Source of the DNA: an uncultured Eubacteriales bacterium
Lineage (GTDB): Bacteria > Bacillota > Clostridia > TANB77 > CAG-508
DNA: 59,286 bases
Direction of reading: 5' to 3'
NCBI GenBank assembly: GCA_949294555.1
Contig: CASFHP010000029.1
Coordinates: 1-59,286, forward strand
Shown one piece after another: positions 37,761 to 46,972 of the stretch (positions within the stretch are counted from its first letter, which is position 1; each line of letters opens with the position of its first letter). The notes under the pieces are model-generated. The model saw nothing but the letters and a program-made list of their open reading frames with translations. It had not been told where the DNA came from and ran no database searches. A program made the position numbers and the translations under genes.

Positions 37761-38552
37761 TTATTCTTTAACTTCTTTATTTTCTTCTTCGTTTGCTACA
37801 ACTTGTTCCATACTTGTAGCTTCTTCTGTTGCTACTTCTTCTTGTTGCTCTTCTACTGCTTCGAAGCTTTCTCCTTGTTTACCTTCAATAACTGCATTTG
37901 CCATAACATCAGCAATTAATTTTACTGCTCTTATTGCATCATCATTACCTGGAATTGGGTAATCTAATTCTTCTGGATTACAGTTTGTATCTACTAATCC
38001 GATTACAGGTATATTTAATTTTTTAGCTTCTAAGATAGCAATTCTTTCTTTTTTAGGATCTACTAAGAAAATAACACCTGGTAGTTTGTCCATTTCTTTA
38101 ATTCCACCTAAGTTTCTTTCTAGTTTTTCCATTTCTTTCTTTAATAGAATAACTTCTTTTTTAGGTAATACTTCAAATGTACCATCTTGTTCCATAGTTT
38201 CTAAGTCTTTTAATCTTTGGATTCTTTTTTGAATTGTATCAAAGTTTGTTAACATTCCACCTAACCATCTTTGATCAACATAGTACATTCCGCATTTTAA
38301 TGCTGCTTCTTTTACACATTCTTGTGCTTGTTTTTTAGTTCCTACAAATAGAACTGTTTTTCCCTCTTCAACTTGTTCTTTTAAGAAAGCATATGCTTCA
38401 TCAAGTTTTTTAGAAGTTTTTTGTAAATCAATGATGTGAATTCCGTTTCTAGCTTGGAATATGTATTCCGCCATTTTAGGATCCCATCTTCTTGTTTGAT
38501 GTCCAAAGTGAACACCTGCTTCAAGTAATTGTTTCATTGCAACTACTGCCAT
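37761..38552 (-). CDS. rpsB: 30S ribosomal protein S2
   Basis: A 263-residue protein from ATG 38552 ([20 protein letters not shown]), chosen because GGGAGGAA lies eight bases upstream; the longer frame to 38621 is unsupported. The S2 signatures [38 protein letters not shown] and [13 protein letters not shown] are intact. The C-terminus is an acidic low-complexity tail (about residues 225-263). It is the first gene of rpsB-tsf-pyrH. Confidence 0.96.
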   Translation of the reverse strand: MAVVAMKQLLEAGVHFGHQTRRWDPKMAEYIFQARNGIHIIDLQKTSKKLDEAYAFLKEQVEEGKTVLFVGTKKQAQECVKEAALKCGMYYVDQRWLGGMLTNFDTIQKRIQRLKDLETMEQDGTFEVLPKKEVILLKKEMEKLERNLGGIKEMDKLPGVIFLVDPKKERIAILEAKKLNIPVIGLVDTNCNPEELDYPIPGNDDAIRAVKLIADVMANAVIEGKQGESFEAVEEQQEEVATEEATSMEQVVANEEENKEVKE

Positions 38553-38660
38553 TTTAAATTCCTCCCTTTTTGTTATTTCTTCCATAAAGTTCTTTGTTTC
38601 TTCGGACCAATATATTGGCACACCCTTTAAAACTCACTTTATGTGTTTAATACGGTAAAT

Positions 38661-38689
38661 ATTGTACCATGTTTTACCAGAAAAATCAA
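38661..38689 (-). promoter_or_regulatory. Promoter of rpsB-tsf
   Basis: On the minus strand TTGATT (38689-38684), 17 bases and TACAAT (38666-38661). The rpsB start codon lies about 110 bases downstream, leaving room for a leader. Confidence 0.7.
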
Positions 38690-38707
38690 GTCTTTTTCAG
38701 CAAAAAA

Positions 38708-38745
38708 ATGTCCATTTGAGACGTTTTCTTTTGGACATTTTTCAA
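38708..38745. repeat. Short REP-like palindrome
   Basis: AAATGTCCATTTGAGACG and TTTTGGACATTT form an inverted repeat. The left part shares ATGTCCATTTG and GAGACG words with the ends of the cassette at 15191-16205, so it is a degenerate member of the same REP-like set. Confidence 0.55.
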
Positions 38746-38748
38746 ATA

Positions 38749-39099
38749 TCAACTTTCATCTATATTATCCATTAAATCTCTTGCTTCTTTCCAACTTAGT
38801 ACTTTCAAACATTCATATTCTTTTGACAATTTTTTGGAAATTTCTTTTGTTTTGTCTGTTGATTCTAAATCTGCTACAATAATATTTTTAAAATAGTCTT
38901 CTCTTCCATATAAAATTTTAAATAAAATTGACCTTAAAAATCCTTCAATGACATCTTCTTGGTTTTTTACACCAATTATTAAATAAATACCTTTACTTTT
39001 GAATTTTGTATATGTATTTATGTATATAATATTTTTGATAATTTCATATAAACCATATAAGGCTAATGTCCAAAAAATTGTATTTAAAATAAATTCCAT
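38749..39099 (-). CDS. Small membrane protein with a glycosyltransferase-2-like segment
   Basis: A 116-residue protein from ATG 39099, chosen because AGGAGG lies seven bases upstream. It has one N-terminal hydrophobic segment (about 5-30). The soluble part IIVADLESTDKTKEISKKL has the spacing of the nucleotide-binding start of GT-A transferases (VVDxxSTDxT), but the DXD region is missing, so a catalytic role is doubtful. Relatives in Clostridia are annotated as hypothetical or GT-like. Confidence 0.6.
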   Translation of the reverse strand: MEFILNTIFWTLALYGLYEIIKNIIYINTYTKFKSKGIYLIIGVKNQEDVIEGFLRSILFKILYGREDYFKNIIVADLESTDKTKEISKKLSKEYECLKVLSWKEARDLMDNIDES

Positions 39100-39154
39100 A
39101 TCATTGCCTCCTATGGTTTTATTATATGTTATTTTAACTTTTTTGGTGTGTATT

Positions 39155-40610
39155 TTATTCATCTTCCCATGTTAAATATGGATATCCATTGTTTTTTCTA
39201 CTATCTATTTTCCAAATTGTTTCTACATTACCTGCATTTAATACATCTAAAAATGTACTTTCCTTCATTTCATCTTCTGTCTTTTCACCTGAAGATTCTA
39301 ATATTCCAGTGCTTGTAGATAATTGAATATCATAGTTTCCTTTTTTTACAAACCAGCAATTGGTAACTTTTCCAGAATTTGTTGAAACAATTCCTCCTAA
39401 ATATGCTCCTATTATTTCTGCTGTACTATAACAATTAACCACTTCTCCGTTTTCTTGATTTGCTCCTGTAATACCTCCAATATATCTTTCTTGCAAATTT
39501 ACTGTTCCTAAATTTCCTAAGTTATAACAATTAGAAATTTTCCCATGATTTTTTCCTATAATTCCTCCTTCAGCAGAAGAATAATTGGTATTTGTACTAA
39601 TATCTCCCTTATTAATGCATTCATCTACATTTTGATAATTAATTCCTACAATACCACCTATATTCGTATTAGAATTCCATATTTTGCCTTCATTCTTACA
39701 TTGTTTTATTATTCCATAATTCTGTGAACAAATTCCTCCTATAAATCCCATCATTCCTTTTATTTCTGCATAGTTATATCCTTTTATAATTTCTCCTGTA
39801 TTGTTATAGCAAATACTTCCTAACCAACTTCCTCCTGCTGAAGTACTAATACTTTCGATTTTCCCATCAATCCTAACATTTTGAATTTTTCCTTCACTTG
39901 TTACACATATTATACCTGAATATGCTCCAACATATGCTTCTACAATAATCCTAAGATTCTCTATTGTTCCTTTATTATTTAAAAACATGCCTCTACTAGT
40001 TGAACTATCATTAATATACAAATTACTAATATTATATTCATTTCCATCTAAAGTCCCCTCAAAAGTTCCTAATGGTTCCCATTTATTGGTCTCACTTCCC
40101 TGCAAATCAATATTATTTTGTATACTATAACTAGCAGATGATGAAAATACATATGTTCTTCCTACTTCCTGTACCTCAACTTCTTCTCCACTTCCGGATC
40201 TTTTTCAATTGTTCTGCTGTATAGATAGGTATAATGTCTGTTTTTGCCTGTATATCCATTTCTTCTAACCATTCTTTTTGTTTATCACTTACTTTTTCTG
40301 GATCATATACCAAATTACCATTTTCTATACTTAATATTTCATTATATTCATCTGTTCTACCAATTAAATCCTCTAAACTTCCAAATTGAAAATCTTCTCC
40401 ATCATTATGGTTAATTTCTTCTAATTCTATTTTTTCTTGTATATCTCTAATTTCTGTTCTAAATTTTGCCTTTGAGGCATTTATAATTGCTCCATCATCT
40501 CCTGATATTGTTCCTATGGTTATACCTGCTAAAATTAATATAACAATAACTGTAATTACTAGTGCTAATATTGTAATTCCTTTTTCATTTTTTCGTTCTT
40601 TTGTATTCAT
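39155..40610 (-). CDS. Pilin-like protein with GLUG repeats, read through a +1 frameshift at CGG (40194-40196)
   Basis: With the C skipped the product is about 484 residues. The N-terminus has a class III (prepilin) signal: KNEKGITILALV with a 20-residue hydrophobic helix. After an approximately 100-residue helical stalk come repeated GLUG-type units (GGIVGINYQNVDECINKGDI and relatives). Codons are AAG ATC C GGA AGT GGA, so KKI is followed by GSGEEVEV. Without the shift, translation ends after 144 residues and the repeat region has no start of its own. It is probably a surface-displayed, pilus-like adhesin. The prepilin peptidase is not in the window. Confidence 0.8.
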
Positions 40611-40621
40611 GTTTACCTCCT

Positions 40622-40835
40622 ATTATTTTTCTTAGAGTTTTTAACTCTAGGAATTTTGATATTCCATTTTTTCTTGATAATAGTAGGTTTTTCGTATTCT
40701 TCATTAAAAATCTTGACTTTACTTTTTCATTTTTGCATTTTTTAAGTTTTTATTGACATATAGATATTTTATTGATATTATTTTTATAGAATTTCACTCT
40801 TAGAGTTAAAAACTCTAGGAATTTTTTGCTTTATT
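40622..40835. promoter_or_regulatory. Paired AGAGTTNAAAACTCT palindromes and a plus-strand promoter
   Basis: The 277-base spacer between rplQ and the pilin-like gene has two copies of a TAGAGTT..AACTCTAGGAATTTT palindrome (about 40632-40656 and 40800-40826). Between them, TTGACA (40753-40758), 17 bases and TATTAT (40776-40781) make a plus-strand promoter that would run toward the 3' end of rplQ. The second palindrome and its T run would terminate a very short transcript. Confidence 0.5.
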
Positions 40836-40887
40836 TTAAAAAAAATAATCCTTTTCCATGATTGGACTAGGATTAATTTTTTATATA

Positions 40888-41424
40888 TTAAACTAATTGT
40901 AATATAGCAACTTCTGCTCCGTCTCCTCTTCTAGGACCTACTCTTAAAATTCTAGTATATCCTCCTACATTTTTATCTGCATATTTTGGAGCAATTTCAT
41001 TAAATAATTTTGCTGGTAAATCCACGTTTTTACCTTCGCTATCTGTTACTTTATTTATTTTTCTCATAATTTTTCTTCTAGCATTTAATCTTGATGGCAT
41101 ATCTTTTTGTCTTTTTTCAGTTGTTTCTTCTTTTACAACTTTTAAATATTCTTTACCATTTTTGCTTTTTACTAATTCTGTTACTTTATTACCTTTAGAA
41201 TCTAATTTTGCTTTTACAACTTTAACATCAACTTCTTCAAAGTTATCTTTTTCTTTGATTGCTAGTGCTATAATACTATCAGCAATTGCTTTTACTTCTT
41301 TTGCTCTTGCTAATGTTGTTTCTACTTTTCCATGCATGATTAAGTCTGTTGTTAATGTTTTTAACATTGCCATTCTGATGTCTGTTGTTCTTCCTAATTT
41401 TCTATTTGTAGCCAATTTTTTCAC
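40888..41424 (-). CDS. rplQ: 50S ribosomal protein L17
   Basis: The N-terminal MKKLATNRKLGRTTDIRMAML and C-terminal NVGGYTRILRVGPRRGDGAE are typical L17. The length of 178 residues exceeds the usual approximately 120 because of an insertion of about 50 residues (roughly 60-115, LDSKGNKVTELVKSKNGKEY and nearby). It is the last gene of the alpha operon, and its spacer to rpoA carries a family-A repeat. Confidence 0.95.
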   Translation of the reverse strand: MKKLATNRKLGRTTDIRMAMLKTLTTDLIMHGKVETTLARAKEVKAIADSIIALAIKEKDNFEEVDVKVVKAKLDSKGNKVTELVKSKNGKEYLKVVKEETTEKRQKDMPSRLNARRKIMRKINKVTDSEGKNVDLPAKLFNEIAPKYADKNVGGYTRILRVGPRRGDGAEVAILQLV

Positions 41425-41435
41425 CTTCCTTTAAC

Positions 41436-41537
41436 TAATGTCAGGGGACACACCTTACCTCCTGGTCACTTACACTTGGGACAAGGTATTTCCCCTCCCC
41501 TTGTAAATAATTGTTGACCATCTATAAAGTTATCTCC
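41436..41537 (-). repeat. Family-A r-protein spacer element, copy 1 (rpoA-rplQ)
   Basis: On the minus strand GGTCA is followed by ACAAGGGGAGGGG, a loop with TGACC, and TAAGGTGTGTCCCCTGACATTA. The GGGGA...TCCCC stem holds the TGACC loop, which can pair with the upstream GGTCA to make a pseudoknot. The element ends eight bases before the rplQ ribosome binding site. Confidence 0.75.
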
Positions 41538-41549
41538 TTTTTCTATTTT

Positions 41550-42497
41550 CTACTCATCTTCTTTTGCGAAGTCTAATCCTAATGAATGTAGTTTTGCTGT
41601 TACTTCATCAAAAGATTTTTTACCTAAATTTCTAACCTTCATCATATCTGTTTCTGAACGATTGATTAAGTCTTCTACTGTTGCAATACCTGCTCTTTTC
41701 AAACAATTGAATGATCTTACTGATAATTCTAATTCTTCGATTGACATCTCTAATACTTTTTCTTTCTTAGATTCTTCTTTCTCAATCATTACTTGTGTAT
41801 TTTTAGCTGCTTCTGATAAATCAATAAACAATTCTAAGTGTCCTGTCATTACTTTTGCTGCTAAACTTAGTGCTTCATGAGCTTTCAAACTACCATCTGT
41901 CCATACTTCTATCACTAATTTATCATAATCTACCATTTGCCCTACTCTCGTATTTTCAACTTGATAGTTTACTTTTTTTACTGGTGTATAGATAGAATCT
42001 ATTGGAAGTACAGATATGTCTTGGTTTGGTTTTTTATTCTTTTCAGATGAATTATATCCTCTTCCTCTATCAGCAGTCATTTCTATTTTTAAATGTCCAC
42101 CTTCTGAAACAGTTGCTATATGTAAATCTGGATTTAATATTTCTACTGTTCCATCTGTAATGATATCTCCTGCTAATACTTCTCCTTCACCTTTATGATC
42201 GATTCTTAATATTTTTTCTTCATTTTCTGAAAATTTTAGCCTAACATTTTTTAAGTTTACTATAATTTCTGGTACATCTTCTACAACATTTGGTACTGTT
42301 GAAAATTCATGTAATACCCCATCAATTTTAGCACTAGTTATTGCACATCCTGGTAGTGATGAAAGAAGAATTCTTCTTAAAGAATTTCCGATTGTTACTC
42401 CATAACCTCTTTCTAATGGTTCACATACAAATTTTGCATAATTATTTGTATCATCTACCTCTAGACATTCAATATTTGGCTTTTCAAATTCTATCAT
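41550..42497 (-). CDS. rpoA: DNA-directed RNA polymerase alpha subunit
   Basis: A 315-residue protein. The N-terminal dimerisation domain has [20 protein letters not shown] and [21 protein letters not shown]. The C-terminal domain ([14 protein letters not shown] ... [20 protein letters not shown]) contains the DNA- and activator-contacting helices. It is complete and of usual length. Confidence 0.98.
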   Translation of the reverse strand: MIEFEKPNIECLEVDDTNNYAKFVCEPLERGYGVTIGNSLRRILLSSLPGCAITSAKIDGVLHEFSTVPNVVEDVPEIIVNLKNVRLKFSENEEKILRIDHKGEGEVLAGDIITDGTVEILNPDLHIATVSEGGHLKIEMTADRGRGYNSSEKNKKPNQDISVLPIDSIYTPVKKVNYQVENTRVGQMVDYDKLVIEVWTDGSLKAHEALSLAAKVMTGHLELFIDLSEAAKNTQVMIEKEESKKEKVLEMSIEELELSVRSFNCLKRAGIATVEDLINRSETDMMKVRNLGKKSFDEVTAKLHSLGLDFAKEDE

Positions 42498-42608
42498 TTT
42501 TACCTCCCTAATATTTGAGATTATATCTCAAACTTTTTACAAACTTCATAGGTTTCTTTAGTAAAATTATTATAGTTTTTATTAAACCTGTATAATTAAT
42601 TTTTACCA

Positions 42609-43235
42609 TTATTTTGAGTAAAGCTCTACTATTAAATGTTCTTCGATTGGAATATCAATGTCTTCTCTAGCAGCTAATCTTAATACTTTACCACTCATTT
42701 TCTCATTATCTTTTTCTAACCAAGCTGGAACTGGTCTCTTAGCTGATTCTTCAATATTTGCTTTGATTGTTGAATTGTCTTTTTTGATTTCTCTTACTGT
42801 AATCACATCTCCTGGTTTTACTAAGTAAGATGGAATATCAACTTTTTGACCATTTACTTCAAATTGAGCGTGATTAACAAATTGTCTTGCTTGTGCTCTT
42901 GATGTTCCAAATCCTAATCTATATACAACATTATCTAATCTACTTTCTAAGATTTGTAATAGGTTTTCACCTGTTACACCTTTTTTGTTTGAAGCCATTT
43001 CAAAATATTTTCTAAATTGTTTTTCTCCAACTCCATAATATGCTTTTGTTTTTTGTTTTTCTCTTAATTGAGTTCCATATTCAGAAAGTTTTGCTCTTTT
43101 TTGTCCATGTTGTCCTGGTGCATAATTTCTTCTTGAAATACTACATTTATCTGAATAACATCTATCACCTTTTAAGAACAATTTTTGTCCTTCTCTACGG
43201 CATACACGACATTGTTCGTCTTTATATCTTGCCAT
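42609..43235 (-). CDS. rpsD: 30S ribosomal protein S4
   Basis: A 208-residue protein from ATG 43235 ([20 protein letters not shown]), supported by GAAAGGAGAAAG upstream. The zinc-binding C+ form is present (CRVCRREGQ...CYSDKCSIS). The S4 domain includes [20 protein letters not shown]. It is an assembly-initiating and fidelity protein. The upstream spacer carries family-A copy 2. Confidence 0.97.
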   Translation of the reverse strand: MARYKDEQCRVCRREGQKLFLKGDRCYSDKCSISRRNYAPGQHGQKRAKLSEYGTQLREKQKTKAYYGVGEKQFRKYFEMASNKKGVTGENLLQILESRLDNVVYRLGFGTSRAQARQFVNHAQFEVNGQKVDIPSYLVKPGDVITVREIKKDNSTIKANIEESAKRPVPAWLEKDNEKMSGKVLRLAAREDIDIPIEEHLIVELYSK

Positions 43236-43250
43236 TTTCTTTCTCCTTTC

Positions 43251-43353
43251 TATTAATGTCAGGGGACGCACCTTACTTTTAGGTTATTTTCACTCGGATT
43301 AAGGTATTTTTCCTCTCCTTGTGATTGATTGTTGACCTTTACTAAAGTTATCT
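43251..43353 (-). repeat. Family-A r-protein spacer element, copy 2 (rpsK-rpsD)
   Basis: A divergent copy: the 3' arm keeps TAAGGTGCGTCCCCTGACATTA, the 5' arm is AGGAGAGGAAAAATACCTTA, and the loop has TAACC instead of TGACC, weakening the pseudoknot. AGGTCA is retained upstream. Confidence 0.65.
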
Positions 43354-43378
43354 CCTATTTTTTATTTTTGTTTTTTAA

Positions 43379-43777
43379 TTAAACTCTTCTTCTTTTTGGT
43401 GGTCTACATCCATTGTGTGGTATTGGTGTTACATCTTTAATTGCACTAATTTCTAGACCTGCTGTTTGAAGTGCTCTGATGGCAGCTTCTCTACCAGCTC
43501 CTGGTCCTTTGACAAATACTTCAACAGATTTTAAACCATGTTCCATAGCTGCTTTTGCTGCTGTTTCAGCAACTTGTCCAGCTGCATATGGTGTACTTTT
43601 TCTAGATCCTTTGAAGCCTAATGCTCCTGCACTTCCCCATGAAATTGCATTTCCTTGTACGTCTGAAATTGTTACAATTGTATTGTTAAAACTAGAATGG
43701 ATATGTGCTTGACCTTTTTCTATATTTTTTCTATTTCTTCTAGCAACTGGTTTTCTAGTTGTTTTATTATTAGCCAT
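43379..43777 (-). CDS. rpsK: 30S ribosomal protein S11
   Basis: A 132-residue protein with [54 protein letters not shown] and the basic end [15 protein letters not shown]. It is complete. Neighbours are rpsM upstream (across a long structured spacer) and rpsD downstream. Confidence 0.98.
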   Translation of the reverse strand: MANNKTTRKPVARRNRKNIEKGQAHIHSSFNNTIVTISDVQGNAISWGSAGALGFKGSRKSTPYAAGQVAETAAKAAMEHGLKSVEVFVKGPGAGREAAIRALQTAGLEISAIKDVTPIPHNGCRPPKRRRV

Positions 43778-43904
43778 TGTTTTTAATTCCCTCCTTTATT
43801 TAAGTGAACATCTCTTTTATAAAATTGATTAAAAGTATTAAGATGTGCATTTTTGTTATTTATTACAAGCCGAATATTTACGTTCACATCTTACCAAAAT
43901 TGAT

Positions 43905-44080
43905 TAGAATTGGTATATTGTGCATTTTTATGAAATTAAGCAGACTGAAAATGTACTTTTGTACCTTGAAGTCTGATTAATGAATAAAAATGTGCAAGAT
44001 GCCGATTGTAATCGATTTTTATACCTTGAAGTCTGATTAATGAATAAAAATGTGCAAGATGCCGATTGTAATCGATTTTT
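43905..44080. repeat. Family-B hairpin with 60-bp tandem duplication (rpsM-rpsK spacer)
   Basis: TATATTGTGCATTTTTATGA pairs with TCATTAATGAATAAAAATGTGCA-like DNA. The 60-base unit beginning TACCTTGAAGTCTGATTAAT and ending in CGATTGTAATCGATTTTT occurs twice in tandem (about 43962-44020 and 44022-44080) with one difference. The 43778-44082 interval contains no gene. Confidence 0.75.
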
Positions 44081-44082
44081 AA

Positions 44083-44451
44083 TTATTTTTTACTCTTACT
44101 AACCAACTTCCTAGGACCTTTTCTTGTTCTAGCATTTGTTTTTGTTCTTTGTCCTCTTACTGGAAGACCTCTTCTATGTCTTAGTCCTCTGTAGCATCCA
44201 ATTTCTGTCAATCTTTTAATGTTTAATGCTACTTCTCTTCTTAGATCACCTTCAACTTTATATGATTCGTCAATAACTTTTCTAATGCTATTAACTTCTT
44301 CATCAGTTAAGTCCTTTACTCTTGTATCTGGATTGATACCAGCTTTTTCTAAGATTTTTCTAGAACTTGATACACCAATTCCATAGATATATGTAAGTCC
44401 TATTTCTACTCTTTTTTCTTTAGGTAAATCTACTCCTGCTATACGAGCCAT
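44083..44451 (-). CDS. rpsM: 30S ribosomal protein S13
   Basis: A 122-residue protein from ATG 44451 ([20 protein letters not shown]), preceded by GGAGGTGCAAAAACAT-type sequence. [11 protein letters not shown], the Arg-rich [19 protein letters not shown] and the Lys-rich tail are diagnostic. It contacts tRNA and 50S bridges. Confidence 0.97.
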   Translation of the reverse strand: MARIAGVDLPKEKRVEIGLTYIYGIGVSSSRKILEKAGINPDTRVKDLTDEEVNSIRKVIDESYKVEGDLRREVALNIKRLTEIGCYRGLRHRRGLPVRGQRTKTNARTRKGPRKLVSKSKK

Positions 44452-44656
44452 ATGTTTTTGCACCTCCAAAATATTTTTTGTTTTTCTTTATTTTATCTTC
44501 TTGTTTTGTCTTAATTTCATTTAAAGGTGAAATGCCACTAGTGTTTACCCTAGTCTTTAAATTTCCTTAAGACATATATATAAACACAAATTTGATATGT
44601 AAATCATTTCTGATTTCACAGCCGCTATCCAATTTGTGTTATTAGCATTTTTAAGA

Positions 44657-44770
44657 CTATCCTTGTCTTTGTTTGTGTTTAGGGTTTTCGCAAATAACTC
44701 TAATTTTCCCTTTTCTTTTAATAATTTTGCATTTATCGCATATTTTCTTTACTGATGGTCTTACTTTCAT
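44657..44770 (-). CDS. rpmJ: 50S ribosomal protein L36
   Basis: A 37-residue protein: [20 protein letters not shown] then [17 protein letters not shown]. It has the zinc-type CX2C and the later Cys and His. GGAGGTGCAAAA lies before the ATG. It is short but unmistakable, between infA and rpsM. Its downstream spacer has an AACACAAATT/AATTTGTGTT hairpin. Confidence 0.95.
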   Translation of the reverse strand: MKVRPSVKKICDKCKIIKRKGKIRVICENPKHKQRQG

Positions 44771-44824
44771 TTTTGCACCTCCTAAAATAATTTATATATA
44801 TTTTTGGGTTAATTTTTATCTATT

Positions 44825-45079
44825 TTATTTTGCTCTCCAAGTGATTCTTCCCCTATTTAAGTCATATGGTGAAAGTTCTACTTTCACTTTGTCACCTGGT
44901 AAAATTTTGATATAATTCATTCTTAATTTACCTGATATATGGGCTAAAATTTGATGTCCATTTTCTAATTCTACTTTAAAAGTAGTATTTGGTAGTGCTT
45001 CTACAACTACTCCCTCAACTTCTATAACATCTTCTTTTGACAAAATCTTTCCCCCCTTAAAGAGCTTTTTATTATGCAA
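44825..45079 (-). CDS. infA: Translation initiation factor IF-1
   Basis: The S1-like core ([71 protein letters not shown]) is complete. The 84-residue frame includes about 12 upstream residues ([12 protein letters not shown]) that look like leader; the AAGGGGGGAAAG stretch before an internal TTG (near 45041) suggests the real product is about 72 residues. Confidence in the start is low and in identity high. Confidence 0.9.
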   Translation of the reverse strand: MHNKKLFKGGKILSKEDVIEVEGVVVEALPNTTFKVELENGHQILAHISGKLRMNYIKILPGDKVKVELSPYDLNRGRITWRAK

Positions 45080-45122
45080 GTTTATCCATCGTGCATAATA
45101 ACTATTGTATTATACATCATAA

Positions 45123-45893
45123 TTAAAGTAATGTCAAGATTTCTGGCTCTTTTTCTGTAATTAAAATTGTATTTTCATAATGGGCTGCTAAACTTCCATC
45201 TTCTGTGATAATTGTCCACCCATCATCTAATTCTAAAATATTTGGCTTTCCTTGTATTACCATAGGTTCTATGGCTAATGTCATACCTGGTTCTAAGCGA
45301 ATTCCTCTTCCTGCCTTTCCATAATTTGGTATACCTGGATCTTCATGCATTTCTCTTCCGATTCCATGTCCTTGAAACTCTCTTACAACTGAATACCCTT
45401 GTGAATGTACATATTCTCCAATAGCATGACAAACATCTCCAATTCGATTTCCTGGTTTTGCATATTTAATTCCTTCAAAAAAGGCTTGTTTTGTAACTTC
45501 TACTAATCTTTTGGCTTCTTTAGAAACATTCCCAATCATAAATGTTCTTGCCGCATCTCCATTAAATCCATCTTTTAGTGCTACTGTATCAACACTCACA
45601 ATATCTCCTTCTTTAATGACTCTTGTTTTTGAAGGAATCCCATGAATCACTTCATCATTGATTGATACACAAATGGATGCTGGAAATTTTGGAACACCTC
45701 TAATTCCTATGTCATATCCTTTTTCTGCTGGAATAGCTCCCAAACTTCTCATCTTTTTTTCTGCTATTTGATCTAATTCATATGTTGTCATTCCTGGTTT
45801 TATTTTTTTTTCTAACTCTTTATAGGTCAATGCAACAACTTTACATGCTTCTTTCATCAATTCAATTTCTCTTTTTGATTTGATTGTTACCAT
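45123..45893 (-). CDS. map: Methionine aminopeptidase type I
   Basis: A 256-residue metalloenzyme that removes N-terminal Met. Metal ligands are seen in SVDTVALKDGFNGDAART, GHGIGREMHEDPGIPNYG, EPMVI and TEDGSLAAHYENT. The usual length and position between adk and infA are kept. RBS AGAAAGAAGGAAG lies upstream. Confidence 0.97.
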   Translation of the reverse strand: MVTIKSKREIELMKEACKVVALTYKELEKKIKPGMTTYELDQIAEKKMRSLGAIPAEKGYDIGIRGVPKFPASICVSINDEVIHGIPSKTRVIKEGDIVSVDTVALKDGFNGDAARTFMIGNVSKEAKRLVEVTKQAFFEGIKYAKPGNRIGDVCHAIGEYVHSQGYSVVREFQGHGIGREMHEDPGIPNYGKAGRGIRLEPGMTLAIEPMVIQGKPNILELDDGWTIITEDGSLAAHYENTILITEKEPEILTLL

Positions 45894-46073
45894 CTTTTCT
45901 TCCTTCTTTCTATATACAATAATGCAAGAACATAAAAGCTGATAATAAGCTAATTTATCTTTATTATCAACTTTTATCTTATTCTATTTATCCGATTGTG
46001 CATTTCTAAAATAGTCAATGTATCTTTTGTTATATTTTATCTAGCAAACATAAAATTACTAATTTATTTCATT

Positions 46074-46739
46074 TTATTTGTTTAATAATGCAATAATATC
46101 ATCTGCTACATCTTTTCCCATTCTATTAATTGAAAGACTTACTGTTTCTGTTTTTAATACACCTTTTTCATCATAATATTGTACTAATGGGCTTGTTTTT
46201 TCTTCATAAATTTCTAATCTTCTTTTTATTGCCTCTGGGTCAGAATCATCTGCTCTTTGTTTTAATGGTGAACCACACTTATCACAAATTCCTTCTTGTT
46301 TTGGTGGATTTAATTTTGTATTATATGTTGTTTTACATTCTTGATTTGTACATACTCTTCTTGTTAACATTCTATCAATTAATTCTTCTTTTGGTGTTAC
46401 TAAATTTACAACTAAATCTACTTTTTTTCCGTTCTTATTTAATATTTCATCTAATTTTTCTGCTTGTTCAATTGTTCTTGGGAAACCATCTAAAATAGCC
46501 CCATTTTTTGCGTCTTCCCATGTTAATCTATCTTCTACCATTGGTACAGTTACTTCATCTGGAACCAAATCTCCTTTAGAAATATATTTGTCTGCTTCAA
46601 TACCTAATGGGGTTTTTTCACTAATATTCTTTCTAAAAATATCTCCTGTTGAAATTTGTGGCAATCCTGTTGCAGTACTTATCATTCCTGCTACTGTTCC
46701 TTTTCCAGTACCTTGTGCTCCTAACATAATGATAATCAT
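46074..46739 (-). CDS. adk: Adenylate kinase, zinc-binding lid form
   Basis: A 221-residue protein. The P loop is LGAQGTGKGTVAG, with NMP-binding PQISTGDIFR and ILDGFPRTIEQAEKLD. The lid has four cysteines (CTNQECKTTYN ... CDKCGSPL), as in Gram-positive zinc adenylate kinases. It equilibrates ATP, ADP and AMP. The start at MIIIMLGAQ is natural. Confidence 0.97.
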   Translation of the reverse strand: MIIIMLGAQGTGKGTVAGMISTATGLPQISTGDIFRKNISEKTPLGIEADKYISKGDLVPDEVTVPMVEDRLTWEDAKNGAILDGFPRTIEQAEKLDEILNKNGKKVDLVVNLVTPKEELIDRMLTRRVCTNQECKTTYNTKLNPPKQEGICDKCGSPLKQRADDSDPEAIKRRLEIYEEKTSPLVQYYDEKGVLKTETVSLSINRMGKDVADDIIALLNK

Positions 46740-46913
46740 AAAAACACTTCCTTTACTTTAATTTTAGGGTTAATATTGTTTTAAAGTTATAGAAATATAA
46801 TTTTCTATGCTTCTAAAATAACCTTTTTAATATTTATTATTTTTTACATTAAACATCCAAATAAACATTGAAAAAATTATTTTTATCATTTTTGCGTTTA
46901 TAATTAAAAGATT

Positions 46914-46951
46914 GAAAATTGCCAAAATAGCCGTCTCCTTTGGCAATTTTC
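46914..46951. terminator. Perfect hairpin in the secY-adk spacer
   Basis: GAAAATTGCCAAA and TTTGGCAATTTTC are exact complements around a 12-base loop. It sits just after the secY stop codon at 46973 and is followed by an A/T-rich tail. It may attenuate or end transcription, although adk, map and the alpha genes lie downstream. Confidence 0.65.
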
Positions 46952-46972
46952 AGATTATAATGCTTTATTACA

